Source: VBDM01 sp964430565 (GTDB lineage Bacteria > Pseudomonadota > Gammaproteobacteria > Burkholderiales > SG8-39). From it: a DNA stretch of 37,852 nucleotides. The stretch's first letter is position 1. Each line of letters begins with the position of its first letter. Made by a program: the position numbers and the translations under genes. Below, piece by piece: positions 1-8,618 of the stretch. The notes beneath the pieces were generated by a model. The model was not told where the DNA came from, searched no databases, and worked only from the letters and a program-made list of their open reading frames with translations. The stretch is taken from the NCBI GenBank assembly GCA_964430565.1, contig CAYSFD010000050.1, forward strand, positions 1 to 37,852. The letters run 5' to 3'.

Positions 1-2784
1 GAGACCGCCCTCAAGGCCCGCCTGAAGTTGTGGGAGGAGGCCAGCGCCCTCGCCAAGAAGACCAAGGGAACCGGGCTCTCCGTCCCGGAACCAGGGCCGG
101 CACCGACCCTCGACGACATGCTGGCCGACATCGAGCGCCAGCGGCTCTTCCGCATCATCGAGGACCTGGTGCTGTGGGAAAACACCACCAACGAAACGGT
201 ACTGCAGGCGGCGCGCGACGAGATCTGGCAGAGCTGGCGGCGCGTCTGCGCCGAGAACGTCGACCATCCGCGGGCCAAGGAATTGTTCGACCGCAAGAAG
301 CTACCCGCCTTCCACGATCCCTTCGCCGGCGGCGGGGCGCTGCCGCTGGAGGCGCAGCGGCTCGGGCTAGAGAGCTACGCCAGCGACCTGAACCCGGTCG
401 CGGTGCTGATCAACAAGGCGATGATCGAGATTCCGCCGAAGTTCGCGGGCAAGCCGCCGGTGAACCCCGAGTCGCGCAAGGACAAGAACCTGTTCGCCCG
501 GGAGTGGAAGGGCGCGCAGGGCCTCGCCGAGGACGTGCGCTACTACGGCCAGTGGATGCGCAACGAGGCCGAAAAGCGCATCGGCCACCTCTACCCGAAG
601 GTCGAGGTCACCGCCGAGATGGTGAAGGTGCGGCCGGATCTGAAGCAGTACGCGGGCAAGAAGCTCACCGTGATCGCCTGGCTCTGGGCGCGCACGGTGA
701 AGAGCCCGAACCCGGCTTTCGCGCAGGTGGACGTGCCGCTCGCCTCGACCTTCATGCTCTCCTCCAAGGTGGGCAAGGAGGCGTACGTCGAGCCCGTGAT
801 CGAGAACGGCGGCTACCGCTTCACGGTGAAGATTGGCAAGCCGAAGGATGCGGAGGGGGCAAAGAACGGCACCAAGCTCGCGCGAGCGAACTTCGTCTGC
901 TTGATGTCGGGTACGCCGATCGCGGGCGAGTACATCATGGCAGAGGGTAAGGCTGGGCGCCTCGGTGCGCGTCTGATGGCCTTGGTCGCCGAAGGCGTGG
1001 GCGGGAAGGTGTTTCTCGCGCCAACTCCAGAAATGGAATCTGTCGCTCATAAGGCACAGCCGACTTGGAAACCTGAAGTGGAGTTCTTCCAGAAGGCTCT
1101 CGGTTTCCGGATCGGAAACTACGGCATGACGAAGTGGAGCGATCTTTTTACCAGCCGTCAGGTCGTCGCGTTGACAACATTCGCCGACCTCGTTCAAAAG
1201 GCATGTGAGCATGCCAGAGGTGCTGCACTCATCGCCTCCCTGCCCGCGGACGACCGCAAGCTCGTCGACGGCGGTGTCGGCGCCGCCGCATACGCGGAGG
1301 CTTTGAGTGTGTACTTAGCGATAGGGGTGAGTCGAGCGACAGACTACTGGGGGACAGGTGCAATCTGGGAAGGTGGCGGCGGGTTCATAGCACACGTGTT
1401 CACGCGAAACGCCCTGCCAATGACATGGGACTACCCAGAGGCGAACCCATTCAGCGATGGCAGTGGCAGTTGGAGCCAGACGTGTATCGACTGGATTGAA
1501 CGCTACTTGAATACGGTTGGGCCTCAAGTTCCAGGCACGGCTCTGCAGGCAGACGCGCAAACTCAGTTCCATTCGCGTGACCGCGTCGTCTCAACGGACC
1601 CACCGTATTACGACAACATCGGGTACGCGGATCTCTCGGACTACTTCTACGTATGGCTGCGGCGGTCACTACGAGAGGTCTTCGCCGACCTCTTCGCCAC
1701 ACTTGCTGTTCCCAAGGCGGAGGAATTGGTGGCTACACCGGACCGACACGGTGGTCGGGAGCACGCTGAGCACTTCTTTCTCAGTGGCATGACGCAGGCA
1801 ATGCACCGCGTCGCTTGGCAGGCGCACCCCACCTTCCCAGTCAGCATCTACTATGCCTTCAAACAGGCGGAGAGTGACGGACTCGAAGGTACGGCGAGCA
1901 CCGGGTGGGAGACGTTTCTGGACGCGGTGATTCGCGCTGGATTCAACATCACCGGAACATGGCCGATGCGAACAGAGCGACCTGGCAGGATTCGCGAAAC
2001 CGGATCGAACGCCCTCGCTTCCAGCATCATTCTCGTCTGCCGACAGCGCGAAGCCTCCGCGCCCACTGCCACGCGCCGGGAGTTCGTCACCGCGCTCAAG
2101 ACCGAGCTGCCGCAGGCGCTCGCCCACCTGCAGCGCGGCAACATCGCGCCCGTGGACTTGGCGCAGGCGGCCATCGGCCCGGGCATGGCGGTCTACACCC
2201 GGTACGCCAAGGTGCTCGACGCGGAAGGCAAGCCGCTCACCGTGCGCGAAGCGCTGGCGCTCATCAACCAAACCCTCGACGAGGCACTGGCCGAGCAGGA
2301 GGGCGACTTTGACGCCGACAGCCGCTGGGCGCTGACGTGGTTCGAGCAGTCGGGCTTCGCCGAGGGTGAGTACGGCGTGGCCGAACAGCTCTCCAAATCC
2401 AAGAACACGAGCGTCGCCGGCATGGTGGAGGCTGAGATTCTCGAGTCGAAGCGCGGTAAGGTGCGGCTGCTTCGGCCCGAAGAGTTGTCCGCCGACTGGG
2501 ACCCGGCCAGCGACCTGCGCCTTACGGCGTGGGAGATCGTCCACCAACTGATCCGCGTACTCGCGAGCGGCGGCGAGGGCACCGCCGCCGAACTCGTCGC
2601 CAAGCTCGGCGCCAAGGCCGAGGTCGCCCGCGAATTGGCGTATCGTCTTTACACCCTATGCGAGCGCAAAAAGCGCGCCGCCGAGGCGCTCGCGTACAAC
2701 GGCCTCGTCCAGAGCTGGCCGGAGATTATGCGACTCGCGCAGAGTGTTGGGACTACCACCCCGCTGCAAGAGACTTTGCTGTAA
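1..2784 (+). CDS. DUF1156-family DNA methyltransferase (5'-partial)
   Basis: Class I SAM-dependent DNA methylase of the DUF1156 type, expected to methylate DNA as the modification arm of a defence system. The frame is open from base 1, so the N-terminus lies outside the window; the TTG at 28 is probably internal. SAM motif I reads FHDPFAGGGALPLEAQ (nt 310-357). The catalytic motif of amino-methylating enzymes, DPPYYDN, is at about nt 1597-1617, followed by IGYADLSDYFYVWLRR, typical of DUF1156. The C-terminal part after nt 2060 is alanine-rich and helical. Roughly nt 1020-2050, around the catalytic motif and probable target-recognition region, is clearly less GC-rich than either flank, suggesting mosaic exchange. 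The stop is 17 nt before the next gene, so these are co-transcribed. Family assignment is strong; the target base and site are unknown. Confidence 0.9.
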   Translation, partial: ETALKARLKLWEEASALAKKTKGTGLSVPEPGPAPTLDDMLADIERQRLFRIIEDLVLWENTTNETVLQAARDEIWQSWRRVCAENVDHPRAKELFDRKKLPAFHDPFAGGGALPLEAQRLGLESYASDLNPVAVLINKAMIEIPPKFAGKPPVNPESRKDKNLFAREWKGAQGLAEDVRYYGQWMRNEAEKRIGHLYPKVEVTAEMVKVRPDLKQYAGKKLTVIAWLWARTVKSPNPAFAQVDVPLASTFMLSSKVGKEAYVEPVIENGGYRFTVKIGKPKDAEGAKNGTKLARANFVCLMSGTPIAGEYIMAEGKAGRLGARLMALVAEGVGGKVFLAPTPEMESVAHKAQPTWKPEVEFFQKALGFRIGNYGMTKWSDLFTSRQVVALTTFADLVQKACEHARGAALIASLPADDRKLVDGGVGAAAYAEALSVYLAIGVSRATDYWGTGAIWEGGGGFIAHVFTRNALPMTWDYPEANPFSDGSGSWSQTCIDWIERYLNTVGPQVPGTALQADAQTQFHSRDRVVSTDPPYYDNIGYADLSDYFYVWLRRSLREVFADLFATLAVPKAEELVATPDRHGGREHAEHFFLSGMTQAMHRVAWQAHPTFPVSIYYAFKQAESDGLEGTASTGWETFLDAVIRAGFNITGTWPMRTERPGRIRETGSNALASSIILVCRQREASAPTATRREFVTALKTELPQALAHLQRGNIAPVDLAQAAIGPGMAVYTRYAKVLDAEGKPLTVREALALINQTLDEALAEQEGDFDADSRWALTWFEQSGFAEGEYGVAEQLSKSKNTSVAGMVEAEILESKRGKVRLLRPEELSADWDPASDLRLTAWEIVHQLIRVLASGGEGTAAELVAKLGAKAEVARELAYRLYTLCERKKRAAEALAYNGLVQSWPEIMRLAQSVGTTTPLQETLL

Positions 2785-2801
2785 GGGGAGAGGCCTGACG
2801 A

Positions 2802-3479
2802 ATGACAACAGTCAAACGCATCGTGTGTCTGGCGAACTCGCGCAAACTGTCGGGGCGGTGTGTGGCCGGCCGCGAATGGGACGGGCGCCACGCCGGTGCG
2901 TGGATCAGGCCGGTGAGCGCGCGCGAGCACGAGGAGGTTTCTGAGAAGGAGCGGGAGTACAAGGACGGCAGTGACCTGAAGCTACTCGATATCGTCGATG
3001 TGCCACTTCGCGAGCCGCGACCGAAGACGTTTCAGCAGGAGAATTGGCTTCTCGACGCCGGACGATATTGGGTGCGTCGGGGCCAAGTTTCTTGGGATGA
3101 GCTAGCTGCGCTGGAGGATAGACGGAGTACGCTCTGGATCAACGGATACAGCACCGGGAGTGGGATTAACGATCGGATTCCCTTGGAAGAGGCTGCGCGG
3201 CTTCGGAGTTCATTAAGGCTTTTGCGATTGCCCGGACTATCGCTAAAGGTATTTGCACCTGGGGAGGCGTTCGGGAACCGAAAGCGCCGGGTGCAGGCGC
3301 GATTCGACTTTCTCGGGGCGCGCTACTGGCTCTGGGTGACTGACCCGTTGATCGAGCGGGAGTATCTGGCCAAGAAGGACGATACCTATCGGCTCGGCGA
3401 ATGCTATCTCACAATAAGTCTAGGCGAGCCGCACGAGGGCTACTGCTATAAGCTGGTGGCCGCGATCATTCCGCGTTGA
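2802..3479 (+). CDS. Dual OB-like domain protein of the defence operon
   Basis: A 225-residue protein without signal peptide or membrane segment. The opening (MTTVKRIVCLANSRKLSGRC) and motifs such as GAWIRPVS resemble small proteins annotated as dual OB-containing domain; I infer a nucleic-acid-binding or adaptor role. The C-terminal half (about residues 165-225: RVQARFDFLGARYWLWVTDP, then YLTISLGEP) is beta-rich, fitting an OB-like barrel. Start ATG 2802 follows GGGGAGAGG at 2785-2793, 17 nt after the methyltransferase stop. Its TGA (3477-3479) shares one base with the next gene's ATG, implying translational coupling. GC is lower than in the flanking chromosome. No catalytic motif was recognised, and the family assignment is from memory of the sequence pattern. 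Confidence 0.65.
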   Translation: MTTVKRIVCLANSRKLSGRCVAGREWDGRHAGAWIRPVSAREHEEVSEKEREYKDGSDLKLLDIVDVPLREPRPKTFQQENWLLDAGRYWVRRGQVSWDELAALEDRRSTLWINGYSTGSGINDRIPLEEAARLRSSLRLLRLPGLSLKVFAPGEAFGNRKRRVQARFDFLGARYWLWVTDPLIEREYLAKKDDTYRLGECYLTISLGEPHEGYCYKLVAAIIPR

Positions 3480-4102
3480 TGCACATGTCCGACCCGCAAG
3501 TCCTTACCATTGGCCACTCGACCCACCCGATCGAGCGGTTCGTGGCATTGCTGCGCCAGCACGGAGTAACGGCGCTTGCCGACGTGAGGTCTACACCCTA
3601 TAGCCGCTTCAACCCGCAGTTCAATCGAGAAAACCTGGAGCGATCCTTGAAGCAAAGTGGCATCGCCTACGTCTTCTTGGGCAAGGAACTGGGGGCGCGC
3701 TCCGACGACCCGGCTTGTTACCAAAACGGAAAAGTGCAGTACGGAAGGCTTGCACAGACAGCGGGCTTCCGTGCCGGAATAGAGCGGGTAATAAAGGGCA
3801 CCGATTCTCATCGCATCGCCCTGATGTGCGCTGAAAAGGAGCCGCTGGACTGTCACCGTACCTTGCTCGTGAGCCGCGCGCTCGATGCGGCTGGCGCTCC
3901 GGTCGCCCATATTCTTCCCGACGGCCGCCTGGAAAATCATTCGGATTCTATGAAGCGGCTGGTAAAGGTGGTCGGTCTACCCAACGCCGACATGTTTCGA
4001 TCCGAGCAGGAATTGATTGAAGAAGCGTGCGCGGTGCAAGAGCAGCGTATTGCTTATGTCGATGAGCAACAGGTCAATGAAGCTGGACAGATCGCATCAT
4101 GA
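3479..4102 (+). CDS. DUF488 family protein (first of two)
   Basis: A 207-residue soluble protein of the DUF488 family. It opens with the family hallmark VLTIGHSTHPIERFV, then ADVRSTPYSRFNPQFN, FLGKELGAR, and a Cys-rich signature in which C117 is followed seven residues later by CHR (C125-H126-R127). The biochemical role of DUF488 is not established; these proteins recur beside DNA-modification and defence genes, and the conserved Cys/His suggest metal binding or catalysis. The ATG at 3479 overlaps the upstream stop by one base (TGATG); a second ATG at 3485 is an alternative start. The 3' end overlaps the next gene by ATGA (4099-4102). The roughly 60 residues after the signature (DGRLENHSD onward) are an extension that the second copy lacks. 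Confidence 0.87.
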   Translation: MHMSDPQVLTIGHSTHPIERFVALLRQHGVTALADVRSTPYSRFNPQFNRENLERSLKQSGIAYVFLGKELGARSDDPACYQNGKVQYGRLAQTAGFRAGIERVIKGTDSHRIALMCAEKEPLDCHRTLLVSRALDAAGAPVAHILPDGRLENHSDSMKRLVKVVGLPNADMFRSEQELIEEACAVQEQRIAYVDEQQVNEAGQIAS

Positions 4103-4536
4103 AGGTGTTCACCATCGGATTCACCAAGAAGACCGCAGAAAAGTTCTTTGAAAAATTACGATCCTCGGGAGCGAAACGGATCGTCGATGTCCGGCTGAAC
4201 AATGTTTCGCAGCTTGCTGGCTTCGCAAAAAAGCAGGATCTGGCGTATTTCGCCAAGCAGATCTGCGGTATGGATTACGTGCACGTTCCGGAGCTAGCGC
4301 CGACGCAGGATATTCTAGACGAGTACAAGAAGAAAAAAAGCGATTGGGCCGTGTATGAGCGAAAGTTCCTTGAACTGATGAAGTGGCGGAAGATCGAAAA
4401 AGCCGTACCACGAGACATTATCGAAGAGGGCTGCCTGCTCTGCAGCGAGGACAAACCCCACCATTGTCATCGCAGACTGGTTGCTGAGTATCTCAAACAG
4501 CACTGGGGTGACGTAGACATTCAGCATCTGACCTGA
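4099..4536 (+). CDS. DUF488 family protein (second, shorter)
   Basis: A 145-residue paralogue of the preceding gene. It begins VFTIGFTKKTAEKFFEKL, continues RIVDVRLNN and ends with the same signature: C115, then CHR at 123-125. Identity to the first copy looks low outside these motifs, so the two are probably specialised partners (for example a heterodimer) rather than a recent duplication. It starts with an ATGA overlap and ends 12 nt before the DUF499 gene. The body is lysine-rich (YKKKKSDW), and base composition is more AT-rich than the rest of the window, consistent with horizontal transfer of the operon. Function unknown; the family call is firm. Confidence 0.86.
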   Translation: MKVFTIGFTKKTAEKFFEKLRSSGAKRIVDVRLNNVSQLAGFAKKQDLAYFAKQICGMDYVHVPELAPTQDILDEYKKKKSDWAVYERKFLELMKWRKIEKAVPRDIIEEGCLLCSEDKPHHCHRRLVAEYLKQHWGDVDIQHLT

Positions 4537-4548
4537 AGAAACTCAATT

Positions 4549-7500
4549 ATGGCCATCAACAATCACGAGCGTGTCGGCAAGGCGATGGAGTTGGTCAAGG
4601 CCGGGGTTGGTCCGTTCGTTGAGCGCGAACTGAAGAGTGTGTACCAGGAAAAAGCTCAATCCCAAGCGCTGACCCTGTTGGGCGAGGACCGGCTGAACGC
4701 CAAGAAGCCGATCACCGATTGGGATGTTGCGGCGCTGCTCAAGGTCATGTGGGAATCCTGGAACCTGGTTTTCCGCAAGACACTGGGCCCCGCCGAGCGC
4801 AGCTTGGTGCAGGAGCTGCGAGATCACCGCAACAGGTGGGCGCATCAGGAAGTTTTCTCTAGCGACAATGCAGATCGAGCATTGGATTCCGCGGAAAGAC
4901 TCCTGGCGGCGGTTTCCGCTCCACAGGCGGATGAAGTGCGGAAGATCAAGATCGAGCTGCGGCGCCTGGTATTGGACGAACAGGTGCGCGGCGAGAAGCG
5001 CAAGAGCGCCAGCATCCCTATTGAAAGCTCTGTCTCCGCCAACCTCAAATCCTGGCGCGAGGTGGTCACGCCGCACAAGGACGTTGCCAGCGGCCTCTAC
5101 CAGCAGGCCGAATTTGCCGCTGACCTGTGGCAGGTGCATATCAAGGAAGGCGGGGACGAATACAAGAACCCGGTGGAATTCTTCCGGCGGACGTATCTGA
5201 CCGAGAGTTTGAAGAACATGCTGGTCGGCGCGGTAAGGCGGCTTACTTCGGGTGGCGGTGATCCAGTGGTTCAGCTCCAGACCAACTTCGGCGGCGGGAA
5301 GACGCACTCGATGCTGGCTCTCTATCACCTGTTCTCCGGTATCGCGCCGACGGAGTTGGCAGGCATAGATGAGGTGCTGCAGGAGGCCGGGGTCAAAAAA
5401 ATCCCGACTGCCCGGCGCGTGGTGCTGGTAGGCAACAGGATTTCGCCTGGAAATCCGACGACCAAACCTGACGGCACGGTTGTGCGTACCCTGTGGGGAG
5501 AGCTCGCCTGGCAACTGGGCAATGCCGCAGGCGGACCCAAGGAGGCGAAGAAGGCGTTCGCCCGCATCAAGGCCGATGATGAGAAGGCAACCAGCCCGGG
5601 CGATGCACTGCGAGAGCTCTTCAACGAGTATTCGCCATGCCTGATCCTGATCGACGAGTGGGTGGCCTACGCCCGCCAGCTCCACGACCAGAGCGATTTG
5701 CCCGCGGGGGGATTCGAAACACAGTTCACTTTCGCCCAGGTGCTGACCGAGTCGGCCAAGCTGGCGAAGAACTGCCTGTTGGTGATCAGCCTGCCGGCCT
5801 CGGACACATCAAGCTCGCCGCATGCTCAGGCCGACGACGTGGAGGTCGGCGGCCAGCGCGGGCGCGAGTCGCTCGCCCGCCTGCGCAACGTCGTAGGCAG
5901 GATCGAGTCATCGTGGCGGCCTGCCAGCGCAGAGGAAGGCTTCGAAATCGTGCGGCGGCGGCTGTTCGAGCCGATGACCGATCCGGCGCAGTTTAAGGAC
6001 CGCGACGTGGTAGCGAGTGCATTCGCGGATTTCTACCGGACCCAGCAGGCGGAGTTTCCGCCCGAGTGCCGCGACGGCGACTATGAGAAGCGCATCAAGG
6101 CGGCGTACCCCATCCATCCGGAGATCTTCGACCGGCTCTACAACGACTGGTCCACTCTCGTGAAATTCCAGCGCACGCGCGGCGTGTTGCGGTTGATGGC
6201 GGCGGTGATCCACAGTCTGTGGGAAAAGGGCGACCGGAACCCGCTCATCCTGCCTGCGCATATCTCGATCGACGACCCGCGTGTGCAAACGGAACTGACC
6301 CGCTATCTCTCAGACAACTGGGTTCCGGTAATCGAGAAGGACGTGGACGGTCCGGGTTCGCTGCCGCTGCGTCTTGACAGCGAGCTGCCCAATCTTGGAA
6401 AGTTTTCGGCGTGTCGGCGCGTGGCGCGCGCCATTTACCTGGGGTCGGCCCCTCTCACGCAAGCGGCGCACCGTGGCCTCGAGGACCGGCGCGTGAAGCT
6501 GGGTTGTGTGATGCCGGGCGAGTCGCCTGCGGTGTTCGGCGATGCGCTGCGCAGACTCGCCGGTGCCGCTACCTATCTCTACCAGGACGGCGTGCGCTAC
6601 TGGTACTCGACGCAGCCGACGGTCACCAAGCTGGCGGAGGACCGCGCCGAGCAATACAAGCGCGAGCCCGACAAGGTCGTACACGAACTCGACCGGCGCC
6701 TGCGCGATGACCTGCGCGAAAAGGGTGATTTCAGCCGCATCCACGCCATGCCGCAATCGGGGCAGGACGTGCCCGACGATTTGGATGCACGCTTGGTGGT
6801 GCTCGGGGTCGACCATGCTTACAGCAAGGATTCGGACAACGCTGCCGAAACGGCCGCGAGGAAGATCCTTGAATCCCGTGGCAACACGCCTCGCCTTTAC
6901 CGCAACACGCTCGTCTTTCTCGCGGCGGACAAGACCCGCCTGCAGGACCTGGATGAAGCAACCCGAAAGTATCTCGCCTGGGAGTCGATCCTGGACACCA
7001 AGGATCAGCTCAACCTCGACCCTCAACAGGTAAAGCAGGCCGAAACGCAGATCAAGGCTGCGGTTGGCGCGGTCACGGCACGGCTGCCGGAGACCTACCA
7101 GTGGCTACTGGTGCCCATGCAGGAGAAACCGCAAGACGCGATCAAGTGGCAGGCAGTGCGGCTTTCTGGAGGCGACGCGCTCGCGGTGCGCGCAAGCAAG
7201 AAGCTAAAGGGCGACGAGTTACTGATCACAAGCTTTGCCGCATCACGCCTTCGTATGGATTTGGACAAGATCCCGCTGTGGCGCGGAGACCATGTCGCGA
7301 TCCGTCAGTTGGTGGAGGACTTCGCGCGTTACCTGTACCTCCCGCGGCTGCAGAGTTCGGCAGTCCTCGTCGACGCAGTGCGGCAAGGCATCAGCTTGCT
7401 TACGTGGGAGCAAGATGGGTTTGCCTATGCCGACGGATACGACGAAGCCGTTGGACGTTATCGCGGCTTGCGCGCAGTACAACAAATCGCGATCTCGGAC

Positions 7501-7896
7501 GCGGATTCGGGCGTGCTGGTTAAACCGCCGGTGGCGCGCGTGCAGCTCGATGCAGAAGCAAAGGCGGCCGCGGCGGTAACGACAGGGAGCGGCACAACCA
7601 CTACAACGCAAAGACCAGGAGGCGCGGTACCCACGCCGGTAGGCCCGGCTACTGCGCCCAAGCCGCGGCGCTTTCATGGAACCGTCGTGCTCGATCCGAC
7701 GCGTACTGGGCGCGACGCGGGCCGAATTGCTGATGAAGTAATTGCGCATCTTTCGGGACTTGTCGGGGCAGAGGTGACGGTAACGCTTGATATTCACGCG
7801 GAGATTCCGGGTGGTGTTCCGGAGAACGTTGTCCGGACGGTCACAGAAAACGCGCGCACGCTAAAGTTTTCCAATCAAGGCTTTGAGACCGAGTAG
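4549..7896 (+). CDS. Swt1-like HEPN + DUF499 ATPase
   Basis: A large soluble protein of 1115 residues. Residues about 5-115 form a Swt1-like HEPN domain; its RNRWAH (94-99) fits the R-x4-H motif of HEPN ribonucleases. A DUF499 P-loop ATPase follows: Walker A FGGGKTHS at about 248-255, Walker B LILIDEW at about 365-371, and a possible sensor region around LVISLPASDTSS. The C-terminus has a low-complexity linker (Thr/Gly/Pro-rich, about 1010-1045) and then a small domain beginning FHGTVVLDPTRTG. DUF499 proteins are recurrent companions of DUF1156 methylases in defence islands. I infer an ATP-driven sensor or remodeller carrying a possible RNase effector. Start ATG 4549 is 12 nt after the preceding stop. 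No helicase or nuclease gene follows; the next genes are convergent. Confidence 0.9.
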   Translation: MAINNHERVGKAMELVKAGVGPFVERELKSVYQEKAQSQALTLLGEDRLNAKKPITDWDVAALLKVMWESWNLVFRKTLGPAERSLVQELRDHRNRWAHQEVFSSDNADRALDSAERLLAAVSAPQADEVRKIKIELRRLVLDEQVRGEKRKSASIPIESSVSANLKSWREVVTPHKDVASGLYQQAEFAADLWQVHIKEGGDEYKNPVEFFRRTYLTESLKNMLVGAVRRLTSGGGDPVVQLQTNFGGGKTHSMLALYHLFSGIAPTELAGIDEVLQEAGVKKIPTARRVVLVGNRISPGNPTTKPDGTVVRTLWGELAWQLGNAAGGPKEAKKAFARIKADDEKATSPGDALRELFNEYSPCLILIDEWVAYARQLHDQSDLPAGGFETQFTFAQVLTESAKLAKNCLLVISLPASDTSSSPHAQADDVEVGGQRGRESLARLRNVVGRIESSWRPASAEEGFEIVRRRLFEPMTDPAQFKDRDVVASAFADFYRTQQAEFPPECRDGDYEKRIKAAYPIHPEIFDRLYNDWSTLVKFQRTRGVLRLMAAVIHSLWEKGDRNPLILPAHISIDDPRVQTELTRYLSDNWVPVIEKDVDGPGSLPLRLDSELPNLGKFSACRRVARAIYLGSAPLTQAAHRGLEDRRVKLGCVMPGESPAVFGDALRRLAGAATYLYQDGVRYWYSTQPTVTKLAEDRAEQYKREPDKVVHELDRRLRDDLREKGDFSRIHAMPQSGQDVPDDLDARLVVLGVDHAYSKDSDNAAETAARKILESRGNTPRLYRNTLVFLAADKTRLQDLDEATRKYLAWESILDTKDQLNLDPQQVKQAETQIKAAVGAVTARLPETYQWLLVPMQEKPQDAIKWQAVRLSGGDALAVRASKKLKGDELLITSFAASRLRMDLDKIPLWRGDHVAIRQLVEDFARYLYLPRLQSSAVLVDAVRQGISLLTWEQDGFAYADGYDEAVGRYRGLRAVQQIAISDADSGVLVKPPVARVQLDAEAKAAAAVTTGSGTTTTTQRPGGAVPTPVGPATAPKPRRFHGTVVLDPTRTGRDAGRIADEVIAHLSGLVGAEVTVTLDIHAEIPGGVPENVVRTVTENARTLKFSNQGFETE

Positions 7897-7929
7897 ACTC
7901 AGCCAGCCCCTTACCCAACGGCAGAAAAG

Positions 7930-8244
7930 CTAGTGCGCTGGAACGCGCTGACGGTATTGCTCGATGCGATCGCTCAGGACGAAATTGATGATGGCCTTGA
8001 CGTCGTCGGAGCAAGACCGGAACACCAACTGCTCGAGAATTTCAGGTCCACGCTCGATCACCAGCACGCCGATCAGCTCGTCGATGAAGGATTGTGTCGC
8101 TTCGACGCCGCCGAAATCCAGAGTTACTTCCGCATGCTTCGCAAGCAGCGGTTCCAGATCTTCGCGCAGGGCGGACGCGCGAATGCGCGTGCCGAGAAAC
8201 CGCTCGGGCGCCGATTTTTCCGCCAAGTTGAACTGAATCTTCAT
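7930..8244 (-). CDS. STAS-like DUF4325 protein
   Basis: A 104-residue acidic protein resembling the STAS-like DUF4325 domain: a beta-alpha alternation with VTLDFGGVEATQSFIDELIG (about residues 39-58), which matches the strand-loop-helix core where anti-sigma-antagonist-like folds carry a Ser/Thr. Such domains usually act as small protein-interaction switches. It is the last gene of a minus-strand operon (HTH, phosphoribosyltransferase, unknown, STAS). The ATG at 8244 is preceded by AAAGGA about a dozen bases upstream. Its stop lies 33 nt from the stop of the DUF499 gene, in a convergent arrangement with no visible terminator between them. Confidence 0.75.
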   Translation of the reverse strand: MKIQFNLAEKSAPERFLGTRIRASALREDLEPLLAKHAEVTLDFGGVEATQSFIDELIGVLVIERGPEILEQLVFRSCSDDVKAIINFVLSDRIEQYRQRVPAH

Positions 8245-8291
8245 TCGAACTTGAGTCCTTTGACAGGAGCGTAGCCGGGCAGTCGTTGCAT

Positions 8292-8618
8292 CTAAGTCAA
8301 AATCCTAGCGGCTTCCGATCCTTGTATGAGCGATGCTAACTGCTCGAAAGAGACGTCCTTGAATTTGGCTATTGAACGAACTACAGACTCCAGGGGCCGC
8401 GAGACATGTTTCTCGATGGCCCTGTGTCTCTCCACAGTTGGCTCAATGCTGTCCAACAAACCGCAGAGCTGGACACACGTTCTTTGAACGACATACACCG
8501 CCACCCGCTGGTTTGGATTAAGCAGTGGGAGAACAGCGAGCGTTTTCTCTATGTCGTTGAGGTAATTGTAGGAAAACGGCTCCGCGAGAATACTAAGCAA
8601 CCGCTCGCTCGGCACCAT
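8292..8618 (-). CDS. Unknown 108-residue protein of the PRTase/STAS operon
   Basis: Not recognised. The 108-residue product is predicted all-helical and soluble (ERLLSILAEPFSYNYLNDIE; then many Leu/Val-rich helices to residue 108). It has two cysteines (VVQRTCVQLCGLL) and no membrane segment. Its ATG lies inside the end of the upstream phosphoribosyltransferase gene (26-base overlap, 8593-8618), so the two are translated together. The following STAS-like gene begins 47 nt downstream. GC content is low for this window. The overlap and the tight operon argue that it is a real gene and a functional partner of its neighbours rather than a chance frame. Confidence 0.6.
   Translation of the reverse strand: MVPSERLLSILAEPFSYNYLNDIEKTLAVLPLLNPNQRVAVYVVQRTCVQLCGLLDSIEPTVERHRAIEKHVSRPLESVVRSIAKFKDVSFEQLASLIQGSEAARILT

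Noticed and set aside
1..7896. Assignment of the left operon to BREX or DISARM
   Set aside because: A methylase and an ATPase are present, but no PglZ, BrxL, DUF1998 or PLD nuclease gene was seen; the family set is different.
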